Positions 53,924 to 63,372 of a stretch of 64,000 nt of DNA are shown one piece after another. The translations under genes and the position numbers were made by a program. The DNA is from Bradyrhizobium sp. S69 (GTDB lineage Bacteria > Pseudomonadota > Alphaproteobacteria > Rhizobiales > Xanthobacteraceae): assembly GCF_009766005.1 (NCBI RefSeq), contig NZ_LMUK01000029.1:1-64000 (forward strand). Reading direction: 5' to 3'. The first letter of the stretch is position 1; the number at the start of each line of letters is the position of its first letter. The notes beneath the pieces were generated by a model, which was given only the letters and a program-made list of their open reading frames with translations, searched no databases and was not told where the DNA came from.

Positions 53924-55744
53924 ATGCCCGTCCGCCAGCTCCCCGAACAGATCGTCAACCGCATCGCCGCCGGCGAAGTGGTCGAGCGTCCGGCCAGCGT
54001 GGTCAAGGAACTGGTCGAGAACGCGATCGACGCAGGCGCCAGCCGGATCGACATCTTCACCGACGGCGGCGGCCGGCGGCGGATCGGCATCACCGACGAT
54101 GGCGGCGGCATGACGGCGGCGGATCTGGCGCTCGCGGTCGATCGCCACGCCACGTCCAAACTCGACGACGAGGATCTGCTGCAAATCCGCACGCTCGGGT
54201 TTCGCGGCGAGGCGCTGCCCTCGATCGGCGCGGTGGCGCGGCTCGGCATCACCACCCGCCATGCCGGCGAACCGCACGCTTGGTCGCTGTCGGTCGAGGC
54301 CGGCGACAAATCACAAGTGATGCCGGCGGCGCTGGGCCACGGCACCAGAGTCGAGGTCAGCGATCTGTTTTATGCGACACCGGCGCGCTTAAAATTCCTC
54401 AAGACCGATCGCACCGAAGCCGAGGCGATCCGTGAGGTGGTGCGGCGCCTCGCGATGGCGCGGCCCGACATTGCCTTTACGCTCGCGGGCGAAGAACGTA
54501 CGCCGGTGACCTGGGCCGCGGCGCTGCCGGGTGCGGCCGGCCGGCTGACGCGGCTCGGCGACATTCTCGGCGCGGATTTTCGCAGCTCCGCCATCGAGGT
54601 GCGCGCCGAACGCGACAATGTCGTGGTCGAAGGCTTTGCCGCGGCGCCATCGCTGACCCGCGCCAATGCGCTCGGGCAATATCTGTTCGTCAACGGCCGC
54701 CCGGTGCGCGACAAGCTGATCCTGGGCGCGGTGCGCGCGGCCTATTCGGATTATCTGCCGCGCGACCGCCATCCGGTGGTGGCGCTGTTCGTGACGCTCA
54801 GTCCGCAAGAGGTCGACGCCAATGTGCATCCGGCCAAAACGGAAGTCCGCTTTCGTAACGCCGGTCTCGTTCGCGCGCTGATCGTCCATGCGTTGAAAGA
54901 TGGCCTTGCGCGCGAGGGCAAGCGCACCGCGGCCAACAGCGGTGGCGATGCGCTGGCCTCGTTCCGGCCGTCATTTGCGCCGCATCCCGCGCGACCCGCC
55001 AATTGGGATTGGCGAAGCTCACCGTCGTATCCGGCAAGCACGCGGCCGGGTTTCGACAATGCTTTGGCGACGGCGTTCGCCGAACCGGGTCAGGCCGCGT
55101 TCGACGTCGGCACGCCCACTGCCGATGTACGCTTTCAGGAAGCGCCATCCGCCGACCTGCTCGACCGCCCTCTCGGCGCGGCGCGGACCCAGATCCACGA
55201 GACCTATATCGTCTCGCAAACCCGCGACGGCCTGGTCGTGGTCGACCAGCACGCCGCGCATGAGCGCATCGTCTATGAAAAGCTCAAGGCCTCGCTGGCG
55301 AAGAACGGCGTGCAGCGGCAAATCCTGCTGATCCCGGAAATCGTCGAGCTGGACGAAGCGACGGTGGAGCGGCTGGTCGATCGCGCCGAGGAACTGGCGT
55401 CGTTTGGTCTCGCGATCGATTCGTTCGGCCCAGGCGCTGTCGCGGTGCGCGAGACGCCGTCGCTGCTCGGCAAGGCCAATGCCGGCGCCTTGCTGCGCGA
55501 TCTCGCCGAACACATGGCGGAATGGGACGAGGCGTTACCGCTGGAGCGGCGCCTGATGCATGTCGCGGCCACCATGGCCTGCCACGGCTCGGTCCGCGCC
55601 GGCCGTAGGCTCAAGCCCGAAGAGATGAACGCGCTGCTGCGCGAGATGGAAGACACCCCGAATTCCGGCCAATGCAACCACGGCCGCCCGACCTATGTGG
55701 AATTGAAGCTCAGCGATATCGAGAAATTGTTCGGGAGGCGGTGA
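53924..55744 (+). CDS. mutL: DNA mismatch repair protein MutL
   Basis: This 606-aa protein has a GHKL ATPase domain: Glu29 in VVKELVENAIDAGA, the DDGGGM loop and GFRGEALPSIG. After a variable Pro/Ala linker the C-terminal dimerisation domain carries the endonuclease motif DQHAAHERIVYE from Asp441 (DQHAx2Ex4E) and, near the end, GQCNHGRPT. This MutL is therefore a nicking type, as expected in bacteria without MutH. The start at ATG 53924 gives the standard N-terminus PVRQLPEQIVNRIAAGE. A much longer frame upstream runs through non-coding sequence and the antisense of the RHH gene. Confidence 0.96.
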   Translation: MPVRQLPEQIVNRIAAGEVVERPASVVKELVENAIDAGASRIDIFTDGGGRRRIGITDDGGGMTAADLALAVDRHATSKLDDEDLLQIRTLGFRGEALPSIGAVARLGITTRHAGEPHAWSLSVEAGDKSQVMPAALGHGTRVEVSDLFYATPARLKFLKTDRTEAEAIREVVRRLAMARPDIAFTLAGEERTPVTWAAALPGAAGRLTRLGDILGADFRSSAIEVRAERDNVVVEGFAAAPSLTRANALGQYLFVNGRPVRDKLILGAVRAAYSDYLPRDRHPVVALFVTLSPQEVDANVHPAKTEVRFRNAGLVRALIVHALKDGLAREGKRTAANSGGDALASFRPSFAPHPARPANWDWRSSPSYPASTRPGFDNALATAFAEPGQAAFDVGTPTADVRFQEAPSADLLDRPLGAARTQIHETYIVSQTRDGLVVVDQHAAHERIVYEKLKASLAKNGVQRQILLIPEIVELDEATVERLVDRAEELASFGLAIDSFGPGAVAVRETPSLLGKANAGALLRDLAEHMAEWDEALPLERRLMHVAATMACHGSVRAGRRLKPEEMNALLREMEDTPNSGQCNHGRPTYVELKLSDIEKLFGRR

Positions 55745-55769
55745 GATCGATCTTCCACACGGTGGAAAC

Positions 55770-55880
55770 GTCATCCTGAGGTGCTCGCCGTCTCCGGCGA
55801 GCCTCGAAGGATGGTGTTCAGCTCCGTGCTCGCGGCCATCCTTCGAGGCGCGCAAGAAAGAGCGCGCACCTCAGGATGAC
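55770..55880. repeat. large nested palindrome between mutL and rsmD
   Basis: The outer arms GTCATCCTGAGGTGC (55770-55784) and GCACCTCAGGATGAC (55866-55880) are perfect. The inner arms GCCTCGAAGGATGG (55801-55814) and CCATCCTTCGAGGC (55836-55849) are also perfect. A third partial arm, CTCAGGATGACGC, follows near 55902-55914. Such CTCAGGATGAC elements are frequent in Bradyrhizobium and Rhodopseudomonas. It lies between convergent genes and may end both transcripts. Confidence 0.85.
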
Positions 55881-55930
55881 GTCGGAGATAGCTTCACAGG
55901 CTCTCAGGATGACGCTGGGCTAATGTAGCG

Positions 55931-56485
55931 CTACTGTAACCGCAAAAACACAAACTCCGTATCGTCATACGCGCGACGCTCGAGTTCCTCGAAACCTTCC
56001 GGCGCGACGAATTCCGCCGCCTTGGATTCCTCGACCACCAGCAGCGCGGCTGGCGTGAGCCAGCCACCATCACGCAACGAAGCCAGCGCTTTCTCGGCGA
56101 GCTTCATGCGATACGGCGGATCGAGAAACACCAGCGAGAACGGCTCCATCGGATGCGCCGGACCCAAATCAGTAGCGTCGCGGCGATACACCTTGGTCAC
56201 GCCGCCGAGGCCGAGCGCCTCGACATTGTTGCGCAACAACGCGCGCGCCTCGGCGCCGTTGTCGACGAACAGCGTGAACGCTGCCCCACGCGACACCGCC
56301 TCGATGCCGAGCGCACCGGTGCCCGCAAACAAATCGAGCACGCGCGCATCCTCGACCGGGTTGTCATAGGCATGGATCAGGATGTTGAACACCGACTCGC
56401 GCAGGCGATCCGCGGTCGGGCGGATATCATTCGAGGATGGAGCGGCCAGATTGCGGCCCTTCAATCGTCCGCCGACGACGCGCAT
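55931..56485 (-). CDS. rsmD: 16S rRNA (guanine966-N2)-methyltransferase
   Basis: This 184-aa class I SAM methyltransferase starts MRVVGGRLKGRNLAAPSS. The SAM site is LDLFAGTGALGIEAVSRGA (50-68), and the catalytic D-P-P-Y is at 122-125, in FLDPPY. This matches RsmD, which methylates G966 in the P-site region of 16S rRNA. Rhizobiales often keep rsmD next to the RluB-type gene, as here, where the two are only seven bases apart and probably cotranscribed. Confidence 0.94.
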   Translation of the reverse strand: MRVVGGRLKGRNLAAPSSNDIRPTADRLRESVFNILIHAYDNPVEDARVLDLFAGTGALGIEAVSRGAAFTLFVDNGAEARALLRNNVEALGLGGVTKVYRRDATDLGPAHPMEPFSLVFLDPPYRMKLAEKALASLRDGGWLTPAALLVVEESKAAEFVAPEGFEELERRAYDDTEFVFLRLQ

Positions 56486-56492
56486 CGCTGAG

Positions 56493-58631
56493 CTACTCGT
56501 CCAGCGGCTTCAGATCGCGCTTGCCGTGATAGCCGCGCTGCGGGCGGCGCGGCGGGCCGTAGCCATTGGCTTCGGCTTCGTTGCGCGCGCGGGATTCCTC
56601 GCTGCCGGTGCGCTGTACCAGCACGCGGCGGCCCTTGCGATCGGCGATCAAGGCGCTCTTGCCGGCCGGCTTGAACGGCTTCTTAACCCGCGGCGCATCA
56701 TCCGCATCGGCTGGCGGGGTCGACGGAGCATCGCCCGGCATCGGCCGGTTGAAATCCGCGCCGGCCAGGGCCGCGATCTTCTCGCCGAGCTGCTCGCGCA
56801 GCACGCGCGTCTTGACCTCCTCGACCTTGCCCTCCTCGAGCTCCGCCAACTGGAACGGGCCGTAGGAAATGCGGATCAGCCGATTCACTTCGAGGCCGAG
56901 ATGCGCCATCACGTTGCGCACTTCGCGGTTCTTGCCTTCGCGGATCGCAAACACCAGCCAGACATTGGCGCCCTGGTCGCGCTCCAGGGTCGCATCGATC
57001 GAACCATATTTGACGCCGTCGACCTCGACGCCCTTCTTCAATTCATCGAGCTGAGCTTGCGTGACCTCGCCATGGGCGCGGACGCGATAGCGCCGCAGCC
57101 AGCCGGTGTCAGGCAGTTCCAGCGCGCGCGCCAGGCCGCCGTCATTGGTCAGCAGCAACAGGCCCTCGGTGTTGAAATCGAGCCGGCCGATCGAGATCAG
57201 CCGCGGCAGGCCTTCCGGGAGATTCTCGAACACGGTCGGCCGCCCTTCGGGATCGGCGTGGGTCGTCATCAGGCCGCGCGGCTTGTGAAACATCCACAGC
57301 CGCGTGCGCTCGCGCGGCGGCAACGGCTTGCCGTCGACCGTGATGACATCGTTGCCGGTGACATCGAGCGCCGGCGAGTTGATGACGCGGCCGTTGACGG
57401 AAACCCTACCTTGCGTGATCCATTCCTCGGCGTCACGGCGCGAGGCAAGGCCCGCGCGCGACACCACCTTGGCGATACGCTCGCCGGATTTCTTCTCGCG
57501 TGGCGGCCGCGCTGACGGGCGGCGCTCGTCCGCGGCAGGACGCTCGCGGTAGGCGCCACGGCCGCCGAATGCCGGACGTTTGGCGAAGACCTTGCTGTCG
57601 TCCTCATTGTCGCGGCGCGGGCGCTCCGAAAAGCCCTCGGACGATCGCGGTTCGTTGCGCGGATGCTCCTGCCAGGCATTGCGCTCCTGGCGCGGGCGAT
57701 CGAATTTCGGACGGTCGTCGCGGCCTTCGCGAGGACGATCAGATCCTGGGCGGTCAGATCCTGGACGGTCAGACCTTGGACGATCAAATTTCGGTCGATC
57801 TTCACGCGGCTTCGAAAAGCGCGGGCGCTCGTCGCCACCTTCGCGGGGCTTGTCGTAACGGGGCTTGTCGAAGCGCGGCTTGTCAAAGTTCCGCGCGCCA
57901 TCGCGCGGCGGACGCGAGGGACGCGCATCGTCGCGCGGTCCCGCATCGCGCTTCTGCCACGGCTTGGAATCGCCGCGCTCGGGGCGGTCGCCGAAATCCT
58001 TGCGTGGACCCCGGTCGCCAAAATCCTTGCGCGGGCCGCGATCGGGCGCACCGCGTGAAAACTTCTTGTCGCCGCCAAATTTGCGCTCGCCCTGCGGACG
58101 ATCTCCATAAGGACGATCACTGCGCGGCCGGTCGCCGTCTTTCCGAAAACCTTCGCCGCGCGGCTTGAAGGGCCGCTTCTCAGCCCCACCATCGCGCGAG
58201 GCATAGGGCTTCTTGTCGCCGAATTTGCGGTCCGAGAACCGCGCCGCCGGGCGGGCATCGCGGTCGCCGCCGCGTGGCGTATAGGGACGCTTGTCGCCGG
58301 CGGGACGGTCCTCGCGGTTAAAGCGCGGACGATCGCCGCGCGGACGCGGCGCGGCGCCGTCCCGGTCGCGGCGCGGCGGCCGATCATCGTCGCGTTTGCC
58401 GGCATAGGGTTTGCCGCCCCCGGCATAGGGCTTCTTCTCGTACGGTTTGGCGCGATCCGGCTTGCCGGCATAAGGCTTGCGCTCGCCGCCATCGCCCTTG
58501 TCGGCAAAACCGCGTTTGGCGAATTTCTTCTCCGGCCCCCGGGCCGCACCCGAACGGCCTTTGCTGCCACCACCGGGCCGATCACGCCGGCCGCGCGAGG
58601 AATCGTTGTTTTTGTCGTTATCGCGGGGCAT
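56493..58631 (-). CDS. rluB: RluB/RsuA-type 23S rRNA pseudouridine synthase with long disordered N-terminus
   Basis: This protein has 712 aa. Residues 1 to about 375 are an extremely hydrophilic Arg/Asp/Gly/Pro/Lys-rich region with repeats such as RPGSDRPGSDRP and KPYAGK. It should be disordered and RNA-binding. An S4 domain (ERIAKVVSRAGLASRRDAEE) and the synthase domain follow. The catalytic Asp485 is in GRLDFNTEGLLLLTND. The last 80 residues are again basic. The core is typical of RluB, which modifies 23S rRNA near position 2605. ATG 58631 was chosen because the MPRDND start fits; upstream is a repeat. The extension is far longer than in E. coli RluB. Confidence 0.9.
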   Translation of the reverse strand: MPRDNDKNNDSSRGRRDRPGGGSKGRSGAARGPEKKFAKRGFADKGDGGERKPYAGKPDRAKPYEKKPYAGGGKPYAGKRDDDRPPRRDRDGAAPRPRGDRPRFNREDRPAGDKRPYTPRGGDRDARPAARFSDRKFGDKKPYASRDGGAEKRPFKPRGEGFRKDGDRPRSDRPYGDRPQGERKFGGDKKFSRGAPDRGPRKDFGDRGPRKDFGDRPERGDSKPWQKRDAGPRDDARPSRPPRDGARNFDKPRFDKPRYDKPREGGDERPRFSKPREDRPKFDRPRSDRPGSDRPGSDRPREGRDDRPKFDRPRQERNAWQEHPRNEPRSSEGFSERPRRDNEDDSKVFAKRPAFGGRGAYRERPAADERRPSARPPREKKSGERIAKVVSRAGLASRRDAEEWITQGRVSVNGRVINSPALDVTGNDVITVDGKPLPPRERTRLWMFHKPRGLMTTHADPEGRPTVFENLPEGLPRLISIGRLDFNTEGLLLLTNDGGLARALELPDTGWLRRYRVRAHGEVTQAQLDELKKGVEVDGVKYGSIDATLERDQGANVWLVFAIREGKNREVRNVMAHLGLEVNRLIRISYGPFQLAELEEGKVEEVKTRVLREQLGEKIAALAGADFNRPMPGDAPSTPPADADDAPRVKKPFKPAGKSALIADRKGRRVLVQRTGSEESRARNEAEANGYGPPRRPQRGYHGKRDLKPLDE

Positions 58632-58717
58632 GAAGGGTCTCATTTCGGATACGGTTGAACGCGGAAGGGCTTGCATGGCGATGAAGCGCGCGCTCGTTAT
58701 TCGAGCCGCATTCTCAC

Positions 58718-58740
58718 GCAAAACCGGTATCCACTTTTGC
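58718..58740. repeat. short palindrome in the rluB-tadA divergent spacer
   Basis: GCAAAA (58718-58723) pairs with TTTTGC (58735-58740) around CCGGTATCCAC. The ACGCAAAACCGGTATCCACT string is a recognisable dispersed motif related to the GCATGATC palindromes. It sits in the shared promoter region of rluB and tadA. Confidence 0.5.
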
Positions 58741-58783
58741 TGAATGGCCATCTAGTATCAGACTTTTACCCGCGATACGAGAC

Positions 58784-59230
58784 ATGACCGCACCAACTTT
58801 CATGGATTTGGCGCTAAAAGCGGCCGAAAACGCCGGAAAAGCCGGCGAAGTGCCGATCGGATGCGTAATCGTGCTTAATAATGAGGTGATCGCGGAGGCC
58901 GGAAACCGCACCCTGACCGACCGCGATCCGACCGCCCACGCCGAAATCCTCGCGATACGGCAGGCCACGACCGCCATCGGCAGCGAGCGGCTGGTCGATT
59001 GCGACCTCTATGTCACGTTGGAGCCCTGCACGATGTGCGCCGGCGCGATCTCGTTTGCCAGGATCCGGCGGCTGTATTACGGCGCGGCCGATCCCAAGGG
59101 CGGCGCGGTCGATTCCGGCGTGCGGTTCTTTGCGCAGCCGACCTGTCATCACGTACCGGAGGTTTATTCGGCGGTCGGCGAAAGCGAGGCCGCGACGCTG
59201 CTGCGGGATTTTTTCCAGGCGAGACGGTAG
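58784..59230 (+). CDS. tadA: tRNA(adenine34) deaminase
   Basis: This 148-aa zinc-dependent deaminase has the HAE site at 52-54 (TAHAEILAIRQA), with catalytic Glu54. The PCTMC zinc ligands are at 81-85, in LEPCTMCAGAISFARIRRLY. The AADPKGGAVDSG loop is typical of TadA, which converts A34 of tRNA-Arg(ACG) to inosine. It is divergent from the pseudouridine synthase gene, an arrangement common in Rhizobiales. All active-site residues are present. Confidence 0.93.
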   Translation: MTAPTFMDLALKAAENAGKAGEVPIGCVIVLNNEVIAEAGNRTLTDRDPTAHAEILAIRQATTAIGSERLVDCDLYVTLEPCTMCAGAISFARIRRLYYGAADPKGGAVDSGVRFFAQPTCHHVPEVYSAVGESEAATLLRDFFQARR

Positions 59231-59246
59231 GAAGCCACGCTCCTAC

Positions 59247-60149
59247 CTACGCCACAAAAAACTCCTTCAACAGCTTCGCGGTCGCGTCCGGATTTTCTTC
59301 CGTGAGAAAATGCCCGGAATCCACCGGCGCACCCCTGACATTGGTCGCCCAGGTCTTCCAGGTGTCGAGCGGGGTTGCCGCGGCGCTGGCGATGCCGGCG
59401 TCGCCCCACAGGGCCAGCATCGGGATCGTGATCTTGTAGCCGGCGTCGTGGTCTTTCTTGTCGATATCGTAGTCGGCATAAGCGCCGGCACGATAATCCT
59501 CGCACATCGCATGCACGCGCGAGGGATCGCGGAACGGCGCCAGATAATGCTCCAGCGCGCGCGGATCGATCTCGTTGAGCGTTTGCGACTTGGTCTGGCT
59601 CGCCATCTTCTGCTTGAGGAAATAATCCGGATTGCCGCCGATCAGGGTCTCCGGCATCGGATAAGGCTGCGCCAGGAACAGCCAGTGATAGATCTTGAGC
59701 CCATAGAGCCGGTTCATCTTCTCCCAGTAATCATAGGTCGGCAGGATATCGAGCACCGCCAATTGCGACAATCGGCCGGGATGATCGAGCGCGAGCCGGT
59801 ACGACACGCGACCGCCGCGATCGTGCCCGGCCAGCGCGAAATGCACATGGCCGAGCTGCTCCATCGCCTCCACCATGGTCTGCGCCATCGCGCGCTTGGT
59901 GTAGGGCGTGTGATCCTTGTCGCTCTCGGGCATGTCCGACCAGCCATAGCCGGGCAAATCAGCGACGATCAGCGTGAACTTGTCGGCGAGTTGCGGCGCC
60001 ACCTGATGCCACATCACATGGGTCGACGAAAATCCGTGCAGCAATAGCAGCGGCGGACCCTTGCCGCCGACGCGGGCGAAGATGCGGCCCGACTTGGTGT
60101 TGATCCATTCGGAGGCATATCCGGGAAACAGATCGGCAAGATCGGGCAT
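59247..60149 (-). CDS. fluoroacetate dehalogenase candidate (alpha/beta hydrolase)
   Basis: This 300-aa protein looks almost residue for residue like the structurally known fluoroacetate dehalogenase of R. palustris (RPA1163), as I remember it. The nucleophile is Asp110, in [14 protein letters not shown]. Arg111 and Arg114 hold the carboxylate, and Asp134 and His280 complete the triad (SGHFLTEE). His155, Trp156 and Tyr219 form the fluoride pocket ([20 protein letters not shown]). All numbering matches. The ATG at 60149 gives the standard [11 protein letters not shown] start; a longer frame adds non-coding sequence. The enzyme would release fluoride and glycolate, and possibly acts on other haloacetates. 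Confidence 0.88.
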   Translation of the reverse strand: MPDLADLFPGYASEWINTKSGRIFARVGGKGPPLLLLHGFSSTHVMWHQVAPQLADKFTLIVADLPGYGWSDMPESDKDHTPYTKRAMAQTMVEAMEQLGHVHFALAGHDRGGRVSYRLALDHPGRLSQLAVLDILPTYDYWEKMNRLYGLKIYHWLFLAQPYPMPETLIGGNPDYFLKQKMASQTKSQTLNEIDPRALEHYLAPFRDPSRVHAMCEDYRAGAYADYDIDKKDHDAGYKITIPMLALWGDAGIASAAATPLDTWKTWATNVRGAPVDSGHFLTEENPDATAKLLKEFFVA

Positions 60150-60301
60150 CTCTGGAACTCCTTTGGCAGACGCGACGCGACCGCGTCGTGGCCCTGCGAC
60201 GGGCTGCTGCTTTAAACATTGTTCGACGTTGCCGCTGGCCGGCCCCGGCGTTATGCCATTTACCAACCACAACCAACAACAACCGAACGAGGAAACCAGC
60301 C

Positions 60302-61534
60302 ATGTCGATCGATTTCGAAGTCCCGGCCGAAGCCAAGGCGATCCGCGAAAAAGTCCGCCAATGGGTGCACGACGAATGCATCCCGGCGGAAAAGGAGCTG
60401 GACACCAAACCGCTCGACGAGGTGCTGGGCAGGCTGCGCCAGAAAGCCCGCGCGCAAGGCTTGTGGTGCCCGTTCGTGCCAAAGGAATATGGCGGCATGG
60501 GCCTGGGGCCGCTGGCCAACGCGCTGGTGCAGATGGAGCTCGGCGAAAGCATGCTCGGCGCGCTGTCGATGAATACGCAAGGGCCCGACGACGCCTCGAT
60601 GATGACGATCCTCGAGCACGGCACCGAATACCAGAAGGAAAAGTTCCTCAAGCCGCTGCTTAATGGCGACAAGCGCATCTGCTTTTCGATGACCGAGAAG
60701 GCTTCCGGCGCCGACGCCACCGGCATGCAGACATCCGCGGTGAAGGACGGCAACGAGAATTACATCCTCAACGGCGAGAAATGGTTCTCGTCCTCCGCAA
60801 GCGTCGCCGACATGGCACTGGTGATGGCCAAGACCGATCCCGATGCGCCGCGCCACAAGCAGTATTCGACCTTCATCGTCGAATTGCCGAACCCCGGCTA
60901 CAACATCAAGCGCAACATCAAGAACATGGCGATCGAGGGCGCGCACGACGATGTGATCCATGGCGGTCACTCCGAGATCGAAATCAAGGACCTCAAGGTG
61001 CCCGCCGACAATCTGCTCGGCGGCGAAGGCAACGGTTTTAATATGGGCCAGCATCGGCTCGCCTATGGCCGGCTGCGTCACGGCATGCACAACATCGCCA
61101 AGGCCCAGCGCGCGCTCGACATGGCGGTGGCCCATGTGACCAAACGCTCGACGTTCGGTGTGCTGCTGGCCGACCGGCAGGCGGTGCAATTCATGCTCGC
61201 CGAATGCGCCGAGCAGCTTTACATCGGCCGGCTGATGCTGCTGCACATCGCCTATAAGGCGGAACGAGGCATGGATCTGCGCCAGGAAAACTCGATCGCC
61301 AAGGTTTATCTGGCACACATGGTGCACAAGGTGATCGACACCGCGATCCAGTTGCACGGCGCGCTCGGCTTTAGCCAGGATACGCCGCTGGCAAAGTGGT
61401 ACACGCAAGTGCGTTCGCAGCGGCTGGTCGACGGTCCAGATGAAGTGCACAAATGGCGCGTCGGCCGCAACGTGATCAAGGCGTTCCGCGAACATGGCAC
61501 CACCGCGAGCGCGGTCGGCGGCGATCTGATTTGA
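60302..61534 (+). CDS. acyl-CoA dehydrogenase (ACAD10/11-like)
   Basis: This 410-aa FAD enzyme oxidises acyl-CoA to enoyl-CoA in the cytoplasm. The FAD and substrate motif [20 protein letters not shown], a central beta domain ([20 protein letters not shown]) and the C-terminal helical domain ([20 protein letters not shown]) are all present. It ends [20 protein letters not shown], as in the ACAD10/11 group. GAGGAA precedes ATG 60302. It is divergent from the dehalogenase gene; a joint role is possible but not shown. The chain-length preference is unknown. Confidence 0.92.
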   Translation: MSIDFEVPAEAKAIREKVRQWVHDECIPAEKELDTKPLDEVLGRLRQKARAQGLWCPFVPKEYGGMGLGPLANALVQMELGESMLGALSMNTQGPDDASMMTILEHGTEYQKEKFLKPLLNGDKRICFSMTEKASGADATGMQTSAVKDGNENYILNGEKWFSSSASVADMALVMAKTDPDAPRHKQYSTFIVELPNPGYNIKRNIKNMAIEGAHDDVIHGGHSEIEIKDLKVPADNLLGGEGNGFNMGQHRLAYGRLRHGMHNIAKAQRALDMAVAHVTKRSTFGVLLADRQAVQFMLAECAEQLYIGRLMLLHIAYKAERGMDLRQENSIAKVYLAHMVHKVIDTAIQLHGALGFSQDTPLAKWYTQVRSQRLVDGPDEVHKWRVGRNVIKAFREHGTTASAVGGDLI

Positions 61535-61577
61535 TTTGAGGTTGCCGGCGCGCGCTAGGAAGTGAGCTGTCATTGCC

Positions 61578-61648
61578 GGGCTTGACCCGGTAATCTATCA
61601 CTCTTGAAAAGATTATCGCGAAGAAAGATGGATACGCGGGTCAAGCCC
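61578..61648. repeat. inverted repeat between convergent ACAD and purD genes
   Basis: GGGCTTGACCC (61578-61588) is the complement of GGGTCAAGCCC (61638-61648). The surrounding CATTGCCGGGCTTGACCCGG string is a widely dispersed motif in this group of bacteria. It lies 16 bases from the purD stop codon, which suggests a shared terminator role. Confidence 0.75.
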
Positions 61649-61664
61649 GCGTATGACGGCTGGA

Positions 61665-62945
61665 CTAGCCCGCCTTCTCCCGTGCCACCGCTTGCCAGCC
61701 GATGTCGCGGCGGCAGAAGCCTTCGGGCCACTGGATGCGGTCGACCGCTTGATAGGCGCGCTGCTGCGCTTCGCCAACCGTCTTGCCTGACGCGCAGATA
61801 TTCAGCACGCGGCCGCCATTGGCGAGAATTTGCCCGTCTTTCGCAACCGTGCCGGCGTGGAAGATCTCGACGCCTTCGATCCTAGCGGCTTCGTCGAGGC
61901 CCCGGATGACCGAGCCTTTGCCGTAATCGCCGGGATAGCCGCGCGTCGCCATGATCACCGTGAGCGCGACATCGTCATACCAGCGCAGGCTGAAATTCTT
62001 CAGCTGACCGTCGGCGCACGCCATCAGGGCCGGCACAATATCCGACATCATCCGCAGCATCAGCACCTGGCATTCGGGATCGCCGAAGCGAGCGTTGTAT
62101 TCCACGAGCTTCGGGCCGTCGTTGGTCACCATCACGCCGGCATAGAGTACGCCCTTGTAGGGCGTGCCCATGGCCTTGAGCGCGCGCAAGGTCGGCATGA
62201 TCATCTCGTCCATCACCCGCGCATTGATCGCATCGGTCATCACCGGCGCCGGTGAATAGGCACCCATGCCGCCGGTGTTCGGCCCGCGATCGCCGTCGAA
62301 CGCGCGCTTGTGATCCTGCGCGGTAGCCAGCGGCAACGCATGCTCGCCGTCACACAGGGCGAAGAACGAGGCTTCCTCACCTACCATGAATTCTTCGATC
62401 ACCACTTCAGCGCCGGCGCCGCCAAAGCCGCCGCCGAACATCATATCGACGGCGTCGAGCGCTTCCTGCTCGCTCATCGCAACCACGACGCCCTTGCCGG
62501 CGGCAAGACCATCCGCCTTGACCACGATCGGCGAGCCCTGCTGGCGGACATAGGCCTTGGCGGCCTCGGCATCGCTGAAATGCTGGTATTTCGCGGTCGG
62601 GATGTTGTTGTCGCGGCACAGCGCCTTGGTGAAGTGTTTCGAGCTTTCAAGCCGGCCAGCCGCCTTGGTCGGCCCGAACGCCTTGAGGCCGGCGGCATTG
62701 AGATCATCGACCATGCCCGCGGCAATCGGCGCGTCAGGCCCGACCACGACGAATTCGACCGCGTTGCGCCGGCAGAAATCGATGACCGCGGCGTGGTCGG
62801 TGATGTCGACCGCCACGCATTCGGCTTCGCGCGCGATGCCGGCATTGCCCGGCGCGCACCATAGCTTCGTTACCAGCGGGGACGCCGCGATCTTCCACGC
62901 CAGCGCATGTTCGCGGCCGCCGGAACCGAGCAGGAGAATGTGCAT
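61665..62945 (-). CDS. purD: phosphoribosylamine-glycine ligase
   Basis: This 426-aa ATP-grasp enzyme does the second step of purine synthesis. The N-terminus is [20 protein letters not shown]. The ATP-grasp region has [18 protein letters not shown] and [39 protein letters not shown] gives the metal ligands. All are intact. I chose ATG 62945 because the standard N-terminus begins there; the frame upstream crosses a palindrome. The gene is apparently transcribed alone. Confidence 0.96.
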   Translation of the reverse strand: MHILLLGSGGREHALAWKIAASPLVTKLWCAPGNAGIAREAECVAVDITDHAAVIDFCRRNAVEFVVVGPDAPIAAGMVDDLNAAGLKAFGPTKAAGRLESSKHFTKALCRDNNIPTAKYQHFSDAEAAKAYVRQQGSPIVVKADGLAAGKGVVVAMSEQEALDAVDMMFGGGFGGAGAEVVIEEFMVGEEASFFALCDGEHALPLATAQDHKRAFDGDRGPNTGGMGAYSPAPVMTDAINARVMDEMIMPTLRALKAMGTPYKGVLYAGVMVTNDGPKLVEYNARFGDPECQVLMLRMMSDIVPALMACADGQLKNFSLRWYDDVALTVIMATRGYPGDYGKGSVIRGLDEAARIEGVEIFHAGTVAKDGQILANGGRVLNICASGKTVGEAQQRAYQAVDRIQWPEGFCRRDIGWQAVAREKAG

Positions 62946-63011
62946 GAATAGAAGCCAGATGCAGGAATTGGATATTTGTCGGTCGCACGAATCTGCTCCC
63001 AAATCAAATGC

Positions 63012-63047
63012 CGTCATTCCGGGCCTGCGGCGCATCCCGGAATGACG
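63012..63047. repeat. 12-bp inverted repeat upstream of purD
   Basis: CGTCATTCCGGG (63012-63023) and CCCGGAATGACG (63036-63047) are perfect complements across a 12-base loop. It lies between the winged-helix gene and purD, both on the minus strand, so it follows the regulator gene and precedes purD. Confidence 0.75.
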
Positions 63048-63063
63048 AGACTTGATGATGCTT

Positions 63064-63369
63064 CTACTTTCCACCCCCCGACGCCGCGATAATCTCCTGC
63101 AACGTCGCGACATGGCGGGCGAAGGCACCGCGGCCGGCCGCGGTAGCCGTCACCGTGGTCTGCGGCTTCTTGCCGACGAAGGCCTTGTCGATCGCGACGT
63201 AGCTCGCCCTGGACAGTGTCTCGATATGGGCGCCGAGATTGCCGTCGGTGGCGCCGGTCAACTTTTTCAGCTTCGAGAATTCGAGCCCGACGCCCGCCGG
63301 CAGCGCGTTCAGCGCTGCCATGATTCGAAGCCGCAGCGGTTGATGGATGACATCGTCGAGTTCAGCCAT
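63064..63369 (-). CDS. winged-helix transcriptional regulator
   Basis: This 101-aa protein is of the short MarR/PadR-like winged-helix type (HTH_34). It begins [20 protein letters not shown], has a recognition helix region in [20 protein letters not shown], and a wing with [20 protein letters not shown]. Such regulators typically pair with a membrane protein encoded next to them, as here at three bases. The effector is unknown. It lies on the same strand as purD but is separated from it by a palindrome. Confidence 0.85.
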   Translation of the reverse strand: MAELDDVIHQPLRLRIMAALNALPAGVGLEFSKLKKLTGATDGNLGAHIETLSRASYVAIDKAFVGKKPQTTVTATAAGRGAFARHVATLQEIIAASGGGK

Positions 63370-63372
63370 CGG

